Origin: Streptomyces sp. NRRL F-4489
Lineage (GTDB): Bacteria > Actinomycetota > Actinomycetes > Streptomycetales > Streptomycetaceae
Length of the DNA stretch: 64,000 bases
Direction of reading: 5' to 3'
Assembly: GCF_001509485.1 (NCBI RefSeq)
Contig: NZ_LLZI01000243.1
Coordinates: 1 to 64,000 of the forward strand
The notes under the pieces were generated by a model. The model saw only the letters and a program-made list of their open reading frames with translations, was not told where the DNA came from and made no database searches. The position numbers were made by a program, and so were the translations under genes. Positions 32,261 through 41,363 of the stretch are shown here, piece after piece (the first letter of the stretch is position 1; each line of letters begins with the position of its first letter).

Positions 32261-32641
32261 ATGCGCCCCATGCGTTCGTTCGCCGCCGCCACGGCGACGC
32301 TGGCCCTCGTACTCGGCATCGCCCCCGCCGCGACCGCCGCCCCCGCCGCACCGGCCCACCGGGCGGCCTTCAACTGCGCTGCCGGACACTTCTGCATCTA
32401 CAGCGGCTGGAACGGCAGCGGCCAACGCTGCCAGTGGGCGCAGCGCAGCAAGGCCAACACCGCCGATGACTGTTCCTTCATCCGCCAGGGCCGCAACGTC
32501 CGCTCCCTGTGGAACGGCACCGGCCACCGGGTGCAGTACTACACCCAGACCAACTACCACGGCCGCGTCGGGTCCACCCACGCCGGGGCGGGCGGCAACC
32601 TCCAGGGCAACTACCAGATCCGTTCGTTCCGCCCGCAGTGA
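32261..32641 (+). CDS. Secreted peptidase-inhibitor-like protein (family I36), 126 aa
   Basis: Small exported protein with a signal peptide (A-T-A-T-L-A-L-V-L-G-I, cleavage near A-T-A-A-P-A at residue 27). The mature part resembles Streptomyces metalloproteinase-inhibitor-like (I36) beta/gamma-crystallin folds: C-A-A-G-H-F-C-I-Y-S-G-W-N-G, R-C-Q-W, D-D-C-S-F, then V-R-S-L-W-N-G-T-G and Q-Y-Y-T-Q-T-N-Y-H-G-R-V. Four cysteines fit two disulfides. ATG 32261 has AAAGGAGCACTG. Inhibitory activity is inferred from the family. Confidence 0.83.
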   Translation: MRPMRSFAAATATLALVLGIAPAATAAPAAPAHRAAFNCAAGHFCIYSGWNGSGQRCQWAQRSKANTADDCSFIRQGRNVRSLWNGTGHRVQYYTQTNYHGRVGSTHAGAGGNLQGNYQIRSFRPQ

Positions 32642-32874
32642 GCGACGCCGGGTCGCCCCGCGCCGCGCGGTTCACCGCACGGCACGCCGCGTGGAGCGGG
32701 CGCCCGGGACAGGCGACTGGCCGGATTCGCAGGTGGTGGCGGGATGCGCGCTCATCGCAGGCACCCCGCCCCACCCGCAAGAAGTCAAGGGCGAGGAAAG
32801 CGGAAGGACTAAATTCAAGGAAAGTGAAGGAGAAGGAAGCCCTTCCATGGCCTCGCCGTGGCCAACCATAACAG

Positions 32875-35052
32875 TCAGGCGGGGATCAAGTCGCGGAGAT
32901 TTTGCGGGGTGATGACCCGGGATTCCGAGGGCAGGCCATCGGGCCGGGCCAGTCCGAGGTACGTCACCGGCCCCGCCCCCTCCGGAAGCGGCCCGCCCTC
33001 CCATAGCGTGACCGACTCCGCCTCCTCGGCCATCAGGTCGACGAGGTAACGCACCGTCAGGTACGCGCGGGGCGCGATCCCGCGCAGCAGCGTGGCCGCC
33101 GTGACGCGGTTGCCCTCGACCTGGTTGGCGGCGGGCGCCCCCTTCAGATACAGATGCAGCCACTTCGCCCGCCACCGGCCGTCCGCACCCCGCTGGAAGG
33201 CGAGCGGCAGGGCGACCCGGCCGGGCCCGCGCAGCTCCGACTTCATCCGCACCGTACGCGGTTCGAACGGCCGCCCGCGCTGCTCGGCGTCGCGCAGCAT
33301 GAAACCGAAGAACGACTCCGCGACCTCCTCGAACCCTTCCCCCGAGAAGATATTGACCTGCGGAACGATAAAGGTGCCTGGTACCGCGCCCAGGCGCAGG
33401 TTGATGAACTCCGAAGCCCCCTCCGGTGCCTCGGTGATGTCCCCGGAGTGCTCACCGCCGACGCCGGTCAGGGCGGTGTAGGACAGCCAGGAGTGGGTGG
33501 AGTAGTCGGCGTTGAGCATCAGCGCCGACAGGTCGTAGTCCGTGGTGCGGCTGGTCTGCTTCCAGTAGACGAAGAATCGCAGCAGTTCGCCGTCCACGGG
33601 GGAGACCGAGCCGCGCGGCAGGACGCCCAGGCCGGACGTCGTGGCCTTGCCGCTGAGCGGCAGCGCGACGTCGAGGACGTCCGGATCGACCACGAGCCGG
33701 CCCGGGGCCGGCAGCCGGCGGCGTATCTCGGCGTCCACGGCAGCGGCCAGTCGGTCCCGCTCCGCCGGGAACACGGGCGGCCGGGTGTCCGGGGCGGCCC
33801 AGGCACGTCCCAGGCGGTTGACGAAGACCCGCCGCCCGCCGGCCTCCTCGGCGCGGTTGAGCAGGTGCTCCCGTACGGAGAGCAGGACGCGGCCCGAGAC
33901 CTGGGGGGCGACCTCCTCGGCGGCCGCCACGACGGCGTCCCGCTCGTCCTGGCCGGGCGCCGTCCGCAACAGCCGGTCCACGGACCGGAACAGCTTGCCC
34001 GGCGCGGACTTCAGCAGTCCCACCGCACCGGTCAGATCCTGCCCGGTCAGCAGCTCCTCGACGCGGCCGTCGAGCGACCGGACCCGCCGTTCGCCGCGGG
34101 CGACGGCGAACACCTCGGCGGCGTGCGGCCAGCGCGGGTACTCGTGCGGATGCAGCCGCTCGCCCAGGCGCTTCCACGGCTCGCGGTACGCGGCCACGTC
34201 GGCGAGCTTGTCGGGGGACGCGGCGACGACCGCGTCGAGGCCGGCGAGCAGGGCCCGGCGGACCGGCCGGGGGAGTGTGGTGAACCGGGTCGGTGCCTGG
34301 AGGGTCACATCCCCACCAGACAGCGCACAGGCCAGGCGGAGCACGTCGGTGACGGTATCCAGCAGCGGTTCGGCGCCCACGCCCAGCCGGACCTCGTTGA
34401 TCACCGCGCGGTTCTCCCGCACCGGGATGCCCTCCGGCTGGGGCCCGGACGCACAATGCCTGGCGAGAAACCGCAGGTCCGCCAGGTCGTCCTCGCCCAG
34501 CGGCGTACTGCTTCCGGCCAGCGCCAGATAGCCGGCGGTGACCTCGTCGGCCAGCTCCCCGCCCAGGTGCAGCACCGTCATGCGGTCGCCGGCCGCGGCG
34601 ATCAACTCGTCGTGCGCGGCGAGCATCTCGGCGTAACTGTGCCCGTAGTTGCCGTACGCCGGCAGGGTGAGCAAGTCGACCATACCGGCGCTGAGTTGGG
34701 CGAGCGTACCGGGGCGCGTGGCGTCGTCCGCCAGCGCGTCCGCGATGCAACCCATCCAGAAGTCGAAGGTGTCCGGCACATTGGCCGGGAAGTCAAGGAA
34801 GTAGACATTGTGCTGCACGTGATCGCCGACCATCGCGCGGACGGTGTCCAGCGTGTGCGCCGCGGTGCCTATGACCGCGGTCTCGGACAGCCCTGACAGC
34901 TGCGTCAGCAGCTCCCCGGACAGTTTGAAGCCCGCAGACATCAGCGCGGCATCGAACTGCCGCGCCGCGACCGCGCCGTCCCCCGCAGGACCCGCGGGAC
35001 GCGGGAGGCGGTGGGTGTGCCGGATGACCAGTGAGGCGAGACGGTGTCCCAT
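32875..35052 (-). CDS. SCO0854/MXAN_6230-like TerD-domain protein lacking a RING, 725 aa
   Basis: Large cytoplasmic protein. The C-terminal 300 residues carry a TerD-like fold: D-Y-D-L-S-A-L-M-L-N-A-D, then E-H-S-G-D-I-T and E-F-I-N-L-R-L, the calcium-binding core of tellurite/stress-resistance proteins, followed by F-I-V-P-Q-V-N-I-F-S-G-E-G-F. The order matches the SCO0854/MXAN_6230 family, whose members normally have an N-terminal RING with paired cysteines; here the whole protein has only three scattered cysteines. ATG 35052 is chosen; ATG 35088 would add 12 residues and neither has a good ribosome site. Gap 32642-32874 holds a weak hairpin (32848-32864). Confidence 0.7.
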   Translation of the reverse strand: MGHRLASLVIRHTHRLPRPAGPAGDGAVAARQFDAALMSAGFKLSGELLTQLSGLSETAVIGTAAHTLDTVRAMVGDHVQHNVYFLDFPANVPDTFDFWMGCIADALADDATRPGTLAQLSAGMVDLLTLPAYGNYGHSYAEMLAAHDELIAAAGDRMTVLHLGGELADEVTAGYLALAGSSTPLGEDDLADLRFLARHCASGPQPEGIPVRENRAVINEVRLGVGAEPLLDTVTDVLRLACALSGGDVTLQAPTRFTTLPRPVRRALLAGLDAVVAASPDKLADVAAYREPWKRLGERLHPHEYPRWPHAAEVFAVARGERRVRSLDGRVEELLTGQDLTGAVGLLKSAPGKLFRSVDRLLRTAPGQDERDAVVAAAEEVAPQVSGRVLLSVREHLLNRAEEAGGRRVFVNRLGRAWAAPDTRPPVFPAERDRLAAAVDAEIRRRLPAPGRLVVDPDVLDVALPLSGKATTSGLGVLPRGSVSPVDGELLRFFVYWKQTSRTTDYDLSALMLNADYSTHSWLSYTALTGVGGEHSGDITEAPEGASEFINLRLGAVPGTFIVPQVNIFSGEGFEEVAESFFGFMLRDAEQRGRPFEPRTVRMKSELRGPGRVALPLAFQRGADGRWRAKWLHLYLKGAPAANQVEGNRVTAATLLRGIAPRAYLTVRYLVDLMAEEAESVTLWEGGPLPEGAGPVTYLGLARPDGLPSESRVITPQNLRDLIPA

Positions 35053-35314
35053 CCTCCGATGATCCCATTCGGCCGCCCGGCGGCGCATGCGGGTTTCCGC
35101 GCGCGGCCCCGTACGGCGCTGCGGCGCCTGCCCGGCTCACTCCACCGCGCGGCCGTTCGCCCGTCACATATCCCACATCACATGCCCAACTTCCCTCAGC
35201 CCGAGGCCCGTTGTGGCACCCCGCCCCACCGATCGGTAGTGTCTGGTGTCGGGGGCGCTCAGCCCGCCGGCCCCATGCGCCGGCCCCGCAGCAGACGAGC
35301 AGACGGTGGTATCC

Positions 35315-36160
35315 ATGGCAGATCATGACCTGACCGGCTTCGAGCGCGACACCTTCACCCACGCCGGCGTCACCCGCCGGACCCTGCGCCGCGGAACCGG
35401 ACCCGCGGTGATCGTGATGGCGGAAATCCCAGGCATCACCCCCAAAGTGCTGGCGTTCGCGGAACGCGTCGCCGCCATCGGCTGCACCGCCGTCCTCCCG
35501 GTGCTCTTCGGCACGCCGGGCCGGGACGTCGACCCCGCGGCCGCCGGCCGGCTCAACACCCAGCGCTACATCGCCGCGTCGATGCGGAAGGTGTGCGTGA
35601 GCCGCGAGTTCACGGTGCTGGCCACCGGCAAGTCCTCGCCGGTCGTGACCTGGCTGCGGGCCCTGGCCGCCCACGAACACGAGCGCTGCGGCGGACCCGG
35701 CGTGGGCGCCGTCGGCATGTGCCTGACCGGCGGCTTCGCCCTCGCCATGGCCGTCGACGACCGCCTCCTCGCGCCCGTACTGTCCCAGCCGTCCCTGCCC
35801 CTGCCTGTCACCAGGAGCCGAGGCGCCACGATCGACATCTCCGCCGAGGAACTCGCCGTCGTCCGGGGCCGCTGCCGGCGCGAGGGCCTCCAGGTGATGG
35901 GCCTGCGCTTCCGCAGCGACAAGTTGGTGCCCGAGTCGCGATTCGACTTCCTGCGCCGCGAGCTGGGCGACGCCTTCGTCGCCGTCGAACTGGACGACTC
36001 GGCCGCGAACCCCGACGCGACGATGGCCCCGCACTCCGTACTGACCGAGCACCTCATCGACGAGCCCGGCCAGCCGACCCGCGCGGCCCTCGACGGCGTA
36101 CTCGACCTGTTCCGCACCCGCTTGCTGGAACGGGCCCCCGAGGCCGACCCGGCGGTGTGA
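35315..36160 (+). CDS. Dienelactone hydrolase family protein, 281 aa
   Basis: Alpha/beta hydrolase with Cys nucleophile: V-G-M-C-L-T-G-G-F near residue 133 is the elbow; I-V-M-A-E-I-P-G-I-T is the N-terminal oxyanion strand. Compared with the other family member at 22621, the C-terminal half is longer and the catalytic His is probably in A-P-H-S-V-L-T-E-H. ATG 35315 has only a weak purine site. TAGTGT at 35237-35242 is a possible -10. Divergent from the TerD-like gene with a 260-bp gap that has no other feature. Confidence 0.8.
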   Translation: MADHDLTGFERDTFTHAGVTRRTLRRGTGPAVIVMAEIPGITPKVLAFAERVAAIGCTAVLPVLFGTPGRDVDPAAAGRLNTQRYIAASMRKVCVSREFTVLATGKSSPVVTWLRALAAHEHERCGGPGVGAVGMCLTGGFALAMAVDDRLLAPVLSQPSLPLPVTRSRGATIDISAEELAVVRGRCRREGLQVMGLRFRSDKLVPESRFDFLRRELGDAFVAVELDDSAANPDATMAPHSVLTEHLIDEPGQPTRAALDGVLDLFRTRLLERAPEADPAV

Positions 36161-36315
36161 ACTCGTACCCCGAGCGCGCGCCCTGTGGGTATCGGCTGCC
36201 GGACGGAACGAACTGCGGATCGCGGCCCGGGCCGCGCCAACACCTGCTGCCGGCGAACGAGCACGGACGGCCCCGGCACGGAACCGCGGCAGCCCCCCGC
36301 GCGTAATCATGAAAT

Positions 36316-37239
36316 ATGGCCGAGAAACCCGAAGCATGGCGCACCGCCGTCCACCTCGCCGGCGTGGGATTCGTCGGCTGCGCCCTCAGCGCCGCCCAAT
36401 TCTGGATCGTGCTGACGGCACTCTTAACCGGCAAGGTGCTGGTCGCCGTCGTCGTCTGCACCCTCGTGGCAGCGATCATGGTCAGCCTCCTCGCGGGTTT
36501 CGCCGGCATGGCCAGGCCGTTCGCACCGCTCACCCGCCGGGCGCGCGGGCGATGGGCCTGGGCAGGGGGTGTTTACGCCTTCGGTACGGTCGGCGTGATC
36601 GCGGCCATCGCCGCCGAGCCCGGCCTGGACGGGCTCAGCCGCAGCAACTTGCTCTTCCCGTGGGGAGGGGCGTGCTGCGCGCTCGCCGCCGGCTTCTTCC
36701 TCCCCGGCGCGCGCACGCGGTGGGCGGCACTCGGCCTGACCGTCGCCCTCGCCGCCGGTCTCGGCTACCACGCCTGGTCCGCCGCCCAACCTCCCACTCT
36801 TAACGAGTGGCTCACCGCGAACCGCGTGGACCGCGCCCTGCTCCGCGTCGGCGAACCACCGACCGGCTACACCCTGCGCGTCAACGGAGCCGGTGGGCAC
36901 GCTTTCGGCGCCGAATACGTACGTCCGGGTGCCTCTGCTATCCATCTGTCAGTGGAACAGCCGGGCCGGAATGCGCGTCGTACCGACGCACGCGGATGCC
37001 CCGTTCCATTCGGCGAAACCATCGAATGCGCCGACGACGGCAGCGGCCGCCAACTGATCACCTATAAAGGCACTTACCCGCGCCAGGAACTCCGCCTGCG
37101 GCAGGCCGGCCTGATCTACACCCTGACCCTGGAAGGCCGCCGCACCGACCTCGGTGCCGCCCGCCACATCCTCTCGACGCTCCGCCCGGCAACGGACTCG
37201 GAACTCGCCCAGCTCGTCACCCTGCCCATGAGTCATTGA
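36316..37239 (+). CDS. Membrane protein with extracytoplasmic domain and a TTA codon, 307 aa
   Basis: Unknown membrane protein. Four to five hydrophobic helices lie in residues 12-160 (for example L-A-G-V-G-F-V-G-C-A-L, V-L-V-A-V-V-V-C-T-L-V-A), followed by a 145-residue domain with two Cys (R-G-C-P, I-E-C-A) and V-D-R-A-L-L-R-V-G-E-P-P-T-G-Y. Leu37 (36424-36426) is encoded by TTA, the rare codon read by the bldA tRNA, so translation should depend on that developmental switch. TAATCA lies 6 nt before ATG 36316 with no ribosome site, predicting a leaderless mRNA. Confidence 0.75.
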   Translation: MAEKPEAWRTAVHLAGVGFVGCALSAAQFWIVLTALLTGKVLVAVVVCTLVAAIMVSLLAGFAGMARPFAPLTRRARGRWAWAGGVYAFGTVGVIAAIAAEPGLDGLSRSNLLFPWGGACCALAAGFFLPGARTRWAALGLTVALAAGLGYHAWSAAQPPTLNEWLTANRVDRALLRVGEPPTGYTLRVNGAGGHAFGAEYVRPGASAIHLSVEQPGRNARRTDARGCPVPFGETIECADDGSGRQLITYKGTYPRQELRLRQAGLIYTLTLEGRRTDLGAARHILSTLRPATDSELAQLVTLPMSH

Positions 37240-37377
37240 CCACCCCACTTAGGCCCCAGCCATCCTCGCCTCACCCGGCATCGCCTAAACTGCCTCAGTC
37301 TGAGACAAACCGAGAAGATCCCACCTCGCCCGCACGCACTCGCGCACTCACCCATCACGACCGAAAGGCCCGGGGAA

Positions 37378-38310
37378 ATGGCTCCCGTTCTCCGCCCGTT
37401 GTCCGCCACCACTTGGGCATGGGTCCAGGACTCCACGGACTGGGGATTCAGCAATGCCGGCGTCATCGCGTCGCGCGGCGTATCGCTGCTCTTCGACACC
37501 CAGTTCACGCTGGACGCCACGCGCGCCATGCTCCGCGAGATCGCCGCCGCGACCTCCGATTCCGCCATCGAGACGCTGGTCATCTCGCACCAGAACGGTG
37601 ACCACACCTGGGGAAACCAGCTCGTGCCCGGCGCCGAGATCATCACCTCCGCGGCCTCCGCCGAACACCTCTGCCACGAAATCTCCCCGGAACAGCTCAC
37701 CCACCTTTCGCGTACGCAGGGGACGGACTCCACCAGCCGCTACGCCGCCGAGCACTTCGGCCGGTTCGATTTCTCCGGCATCACCGTCACCGAGCCCACC
37801 CGCACCTTCACCGGGCGCCTGAAATTGACGGTGGGGGACGTCACCGTGGAAGCCATCGACCTCGGGCCCGGACACAGCGCCGGCGATGTCGCGCTGTGGG
37901 TCCCCGAGGACGGGATCGTTTTCGCGGGGGATGTGCTTTTCGACGGCGGGCACATGATTGTCTGGTCCGGTTCGCTGACCGCCTGCGTCGAATCCGTCGA
38001 CACCCTTCTCGCCACCGGCGTCGAGACGTTCGTACCCGGCCACGGGGCGCTCATGGAAAGGGCGGACGTCCTCGCTTTCCGTACGTACCTGACCGAGGTA
38101 CGGACCGCCGCCACGGCCTACGCGAAGGACGGAATTCCCCTCGCCGACGCCGCGGCCCGGGTCCACGCGGAATTCGCCGGGAACCGCGCCCACCCCGAGC
38201 GCCTTTTCACCGCCACGGCAGGCGCCTACGCCGACGCCGGATTCGCCGAACCGCTCCCGACCCTCGATCTGGTCAAGGGAATGGCCGACTTGGCGGAGCA
38301 GCCGTCCTGA
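37378..38310 (+). CDS. Metallo-beta-lactamase-fold hydrolase, 310 aa
   Basis: Metal-dependent hydrolase. The motif H-Q-N-G-D-H (H-x-N-x-D-H variant of the usual H-x-H-x-D-H, so Asn replaces the second metal His) is near residue 77; G-P-G-H-S-A-G-D, F-A-G-D-V-L-F and V-P-G-H-G supply the remaining ligands. The H-Q-N-G-D-H form is shared by a group of cyclase-like and SoxH-type proteins, so the loss may be family-typical. AAAGG about 8 nt before ATG 37378 is the ribosome site. The C-terminal 70 residues are helical. Substrate unknown; small esters or thioesters are typical. Confidence 0.83.
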   Translation: MAPVLRPLSATTWAWVQDSTDWGFSNAGVIASRGVSLLFDTQFTLDATRAMLREIAAATSDSAIETLVISHQNGDHTWGNQLVPGAEIITSAASAEHLCHEISPEQLTHLSRTQGTDSTSRYAAEHFGRFDFSGITVTEPTRTFTGRLKLTVGDVTVEAIDLGPGHSAGDVALWVPEDGIVFAGDVLFDGGHMIVWSGSLTACVESVDTLLATGVETFVPGHGALMERADVLAFRTYLTEVRTAATAYAKDGIPLADAAARVHAEFAGNRAHPERLFTATAGAYADAGFAEPLPTLDLVKGMADLAEQPS

Positions 38311-38364
38311 CGACTGGACTCGTGCGGGCCGGCCCCGGCCTACGCCCCCGGGGCCGGCCCGCCC

Positions 38365-39465
38365 CTACTTCCCCCGAATCGCCTCAACCAGCCCCGCGAT
38401 CAGCCCGGCCCGCTCGGCCATGGCGTCGACCACCAGGAACTCGTGATCGGCATGGGCCCCGCCCCCGACCGCCCCCAGGCCGTCCAGTGTGGGGACCCCG
38501 AGCGCCGCCGTGAAGTTGCCGTCACTGCCACCGCCGACGGCCTTGCCCTCGATACCCGGCAGCAGCCGCCGCGCCACCGCGAACAGCTCGGCCGACGCCG
38601 CCTGCGGCATCGGCGGCCGCCCGACAGCGCCCTCCACGCTGATCTCCGCCTCGTCCAGATGGGGAGCGAGCGCCGCGAACGCCGCCTCGACCCGTTCCTT
38701 CTCGGCGGCCGACTCGACCCGGACATCGACGATGACCGTCGCTTCCGCCGGAACGACGTTGTCCAGCGTGCCCGCCTGCGCCACGGTCGGCGTCACGGTC
38801 GTACCGATCTCGGGACGCCCGAGCGCCGCGATCTCCAGCACCTGGTGCGCCGCTTCGACCAGGGCGTTCACTCCGGCCGCGGGCTCCAGCCCGGCGTGCG
38901 AGGCCCGGCCCGCGATCGAGACCCGGAACGTCCCGCAGCCCTTGCGGCCGGTCTTCAGACCACCGCCGTCAGCGGCCCCCTCGACCACGAGCACCGCCCC
39001 GCAGGCCAGGGCGCGCTCCTCGATGAGCGCCCGCGAGGACCGGGAACCGACCTCCTCGTCAGCGGTCACCAGGATCTCCACACCGGACCGGTCATCGAGC
39101 GTCGCCAGCCCGTGCACGGCCTGCACCAAACCGCCCAGCATGTCGAAGACCCCGGGACCGGTCGCGTGCCCGTCCTTGACGGTGAACGGGCGGCGCGCCA
39201 GCGTGCCGAGCGGGAACACCGTGTCGTGGTGGCCGAGGATCAGCACCTTGGGATCGCCCCCACCCGACCAGTGCACATGCGGCCCGGCCGCGCTCTCCAC
39301 CAGGACAGCCTGTCCGCCGAGTCGCTTCTCCAGCACGGCCGCCACGACCTTCGCCGAGGCCGTCAGGGCGCCGAGGTCGCGCGAGGGGGACTCGACCTCG
39401 ACCAGCGCCTTGAGATCCTCGAGCATCGCGTCAACACTCGCCGGGGCGGTCCTGTGCGTCGTCAT
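38365..39465 (-). CDS. M20 family metallopeptidase (carboxypeptidase G2-like), 366 aa
   Basis: Zinc exopeptidase. G-H-H-D-T-V (near residue 78), G-V-F-D-M-L-G-G, T-A-D-E-E-V-G-S and H-A-D-H-E are the metal and catalytic positions, with the usual dimerisation lid between about 170 and 285. Length and the G-P-G-V-F-D-M-L-G-G form point to glutamate-carboxypeptidase/G2-type enzymes that cut C-terminal glutamate. TAATCT lies 6 nt upstream of ATG 39465 and no ribosome site is present, so a leaderless mRNA is likely. It converges with the preceding gene at a 54-bp gap. Confidence 0.88.
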   Translation of the reverse strand: MTTHRTAPASVDAMLEDLKALVEVESPSRDLGALTASAKVVAAVLEKRLGGQAVLVESAAGPHVHWSGGGDPKVLILGHHDTVFPLGTLARRPFTVKDGHATGPGVFDMLGGLVQAVHGLATLDDRSGVEILVTADEEVGSRSSRALIEERALACGAVLVVEGAADGGGLKTGRKGCGTFRVSIAGRASHAGLEPAAGVNALVEAAHQVLEIAALGRPEIGTTVTPTVAQAGTLDNVVPAEATVIVDVRVESAAEKERVEAAFAALAPHLDEAEISVEGAVGRPPMPQAASAELFAVARRLLPGIEGKAVGGGSDGNFTAALGVPTLDGLGAVGGGAHADHEFLVVDAMAERAGLIAGLVEAIRGK

Positions 39466-39532
39466 GCCCCAAGATTAACGGCACGCGCGTTCGACGCCAT
39501 GGGCTGTGTGACGTGGGACTCCCTGCCGTGCG

Positions 39533-39799
39533 CTACTTGCCGTGCGCGCGGTCTCTCCGCCGCGGAGCGGGCAGCGGCTGGATGTCCTCGGTCGCGATCA
39601 CCGGACGGTGGCGCAGGTCGAGATAGGCGCGTACGGACACACCGGGCCGGCCCGGCGTGTACCAGGGAGCCGAGGGCCCGCTCGAACGCCACAAGCGCCC
39701 CAGCTCGGCCGCGGCACGGGTAGCGGTGGCTTCGTCTGCGGCGGTGACGTCGATGACGACCATGCCGGGCTCGCTGACATGTTCCTCGTGGATATGCAC
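39533..39799 (-). CDS. DUF6207-like small protein, 88 aa
   Basis: Short cytoplasmic protein found in Streptomyces, often in multiple copies. E-E-H-V-S-E-P-G-M-V-V-I-D-V-T-A-A-D-E is the family opening, followed by a helix with A-A-E-L-G-R-L-W and the P-G-x-P-G-V-x-V-R-A-Y-L-D-L-R strand. A GTG at 39799 is the best start because the conserved opening begins within five residues. No ribosome site is clear. The function is unknown; family name is by recognition. Confidence 0.72.
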   Translation of the reverse strand: MHIHEEHVSEPGMVVIDVTAADEATATRAAAELGRLWRSSGPSAPWYTPGRPGVSVRAYLDLRHRPVIATEDIQPLPAPRRRDRAHGK

Positions 39800-39881
39800 A
39801 GTTCTGTATGGCCCATTTCGCCCCGTGCTGTAAGGAGAAGCCCGCTAGGTTCATTCGAAGGTGGGCATCCTGCGTCCTGAG

Positions 39882-39947
39882 TTGACCAAGGGGCGGCCGG
39901 GGCTTGGCCAAGGGCGGCTGCTCCGTGGCCAACGGGCGGCCGTGGGA
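39882..39947. repeat. Three degenerate 22-bp repeats
   Basis: Three head-to-tail 22-bp units (39882, 39904, 39926) share the core TTGGCCAAGGGCGGC (unit one with GACC, unit three with AACGG). They sit in the 267-bp gap between the DUF6207 gene and the lipoprotein gene. Confidence 0.75.
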
Positions 39948-40066
39948 CCGCCGCTCCACGGTAGCCCGAGACCGGTCCGCCCGCCCCTCACTCACCTCAC
40001 CCGCACCGAAGTGCGCCCTTACTTCCCCCGTGCGCGTGACGGAGCGGCGTGTTGGTTGTATGACTG

Positions 40067-40657
40067 ATGCGATCGCGCGACGGTGAGCGGGTGCGAATCC
40101 CCCTTCCTCCCCTGGTACTTGCTGCGGCGCTGCTGATGGCCGCGACCACCGCCTGTACGACGGTCCCGCCCTCCCGGCCCGCGTCGCCCGGCCCGGGCCA
40201 CGGCCCGCTCCCGTCCCCCTCCGTGCCCGGCGGGCACCCCTGGACCCGCGCGCTTCCCGAACAGACCCCGAACGAGCAACTGGTGACCGCCCCGCACGGC
40301 ACTCCGCGCACGAGCGACGCGACAGGGGCGGAACGGCACCCGGGGCGCGGCGCGGGGGAGCGGGGCCACGCACCCGCCGACTCGCTCTCGGCGCACCACC
40401 ACCAGCCGGGCACCACCGCGTATCCATCCGCCCCCAACCGGCCCGCAGACCACCCGCGTACGACCGCCCGGCCTCCGCGCCCCGCCAACCGGCCGCACCT
40501 CCCTCCCCGTACCGCGGCGAACCGGCAACCGCCCCACCCCGCCGCTCGGCCGCCACGCCCCCGCACCACCGTGGACCCGCGCGTCATCTGCCGGATGGCG
40601 TCCGGAAAGGTTCGGCGCGACCTCCTGGCGCTCTGCCGCGGCATGTTCGGCCGCTGA
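40067..40657 (+). CDS. Pro-rich lipoprotein, 196 aa
   Basis: Predicted lipoprotein with a short hydrophobic signal (P-L-V-L-A-A-A-L-L-M-A) and lipid Cys at A-T-T-A-C30. The middle 120 residues are Pro/Ala/His/Arg-rich and probably disordered. The last 25 residues (V-D-P-R-V-I-C-R-M-A-S-G-K-V-R-R-D-L-L-A-L-C-R) form an amphipathic helix with two Cys eight or more residues apart, which may be the functional part. GTG 40091 is an alternative start that shortens the n-region. No family recognised. Confidence 0.65.
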   Translation: MRSRDGERVRIPLPPLVLAAALLMAATTACTTVPPSRPASPGPGHGPLPSPSVPGGHPWTRALPEQTPNEQLVTAPHGTPRTSDATGAERHPGRGAGERGHAPADSLSAHHHQPGTTAYPSAPNRPADHPRTTARPPRPANRPHLPPRTAANRQPPHPAARPPRPRTTVDPRVICRMASGKVRRDLLALCRGMFGR

Positions 40658-40757
40658 CCGCGCCCCCGACGGAATGGATCACCAACGGCCGCGGTTGGCA
40701 CAGTCAAGAACGAACAACCCGACTGCCCCACCACCACGGCCACTTGGAGCCACCGTG

Positions 40758-41249
40758 ATGCAGATCAACGTCACCGAGCCCGTCAACGACCCGTCCCGGC
40801 CCGGTCAATACGTCGTCACCCGCGCGGAGTTGTGGGCCGGTCTGCTCAGCAAGGCGGAGTACGCGGTCCCGTTCGTCGCCGGAATGACCGACTGCACCGT
40901 GCTGGAACGCCGTCCCGACGGCCTGGTGCGCGAGGTGGTGGTGCGTGGTGAACGGATCCGCGAGGACGTCGTCTTCCAGGAGGGGCGGCGGGTGAGCTTC
41001 CACCGCCAGGATGCCCGCGCCACCTGGGTGATCCATAACGAGATCGGCGAGGACGAGGCCGGCGGGCTCACCCTGACCTTCGCGAGCGAGGTCGAGTTCC
41101 ACGGCCCGGCGGCCGACGCGGGGCACGACGACGAAGCCGTCGCCCGTATGCGCGCCGGCACCCGTCAGGTCGTACGGAACACCCTGGACGTCATACGGGA
41201 GAGGGTCGCCGCCCGCATCGCCGAGTCCGAACCCGAGCCCGTGCGCTGA
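40758..41249 (+). CDS. SRPBCC-fold AtaL-like protein (DUF1857), 163 aa
   Basis: Helix-grip fold protein of the DUF1857/AtaL-like family. L-W-A-G-L-L-S-K-A-E-Y-A-V-P-F-V-A-G-M-T split by the first helix, C-T-V-L-E-R-R-P-D-G-L-V-R-E-V, and L-T-L-T-F-A-S-E-V-E-F give the family layout; the C-terminal helix N-T-L-D-V-I-R-E-R-V-A is the grip. Members bind hydrophobic ligands in secondary metabolism or stress. ATG 40758 has GGAG upstream; the upstream part of the longer frame has no family similarity. It precedes the MarR pair by 114 bp. Confidence 0.82.
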   Translation: MQINVTEPVNDPSRPGQYVVTRAELWAGLLSKAEYAVPFVAGMTDCTVLERRPDGLVREVVVRGERIREDVVFQEGRRVSFHRQDARATWVIHNEIGEDEAGGLTLTFASEVEFHGPAADAGHDDEAVARMRAGTRQVVRNTLDVIRERVAARIAESEPEPVR

Positions 41250-41327
41250 TCAACCGCCGCAATCTGGTGGGGAGTTGCTGCCCACCAAACGACGGTGCAG
41301 GGCCAGGCGGCAGTCGGCAAGTAATAG

Positions 41328-41353
41328 TAGCCATGTACTTAATAGCCATGTAC
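41328..41353. promoter_or_regulatory. Direct repeats TAGCCATGTAC at the MarR promoter
   Basis: TAGCCATGTAC occurs at 41328-41338 and 41343-41353 with a 15-bp period. The second copy overlaps the predicted -10 hexamer TACGGT (41351-41356) of the MarR gene at 41364, which suits autorepression. Confidence 0.65.
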
Positions 41354-41363
41354 GGTATCTGCC

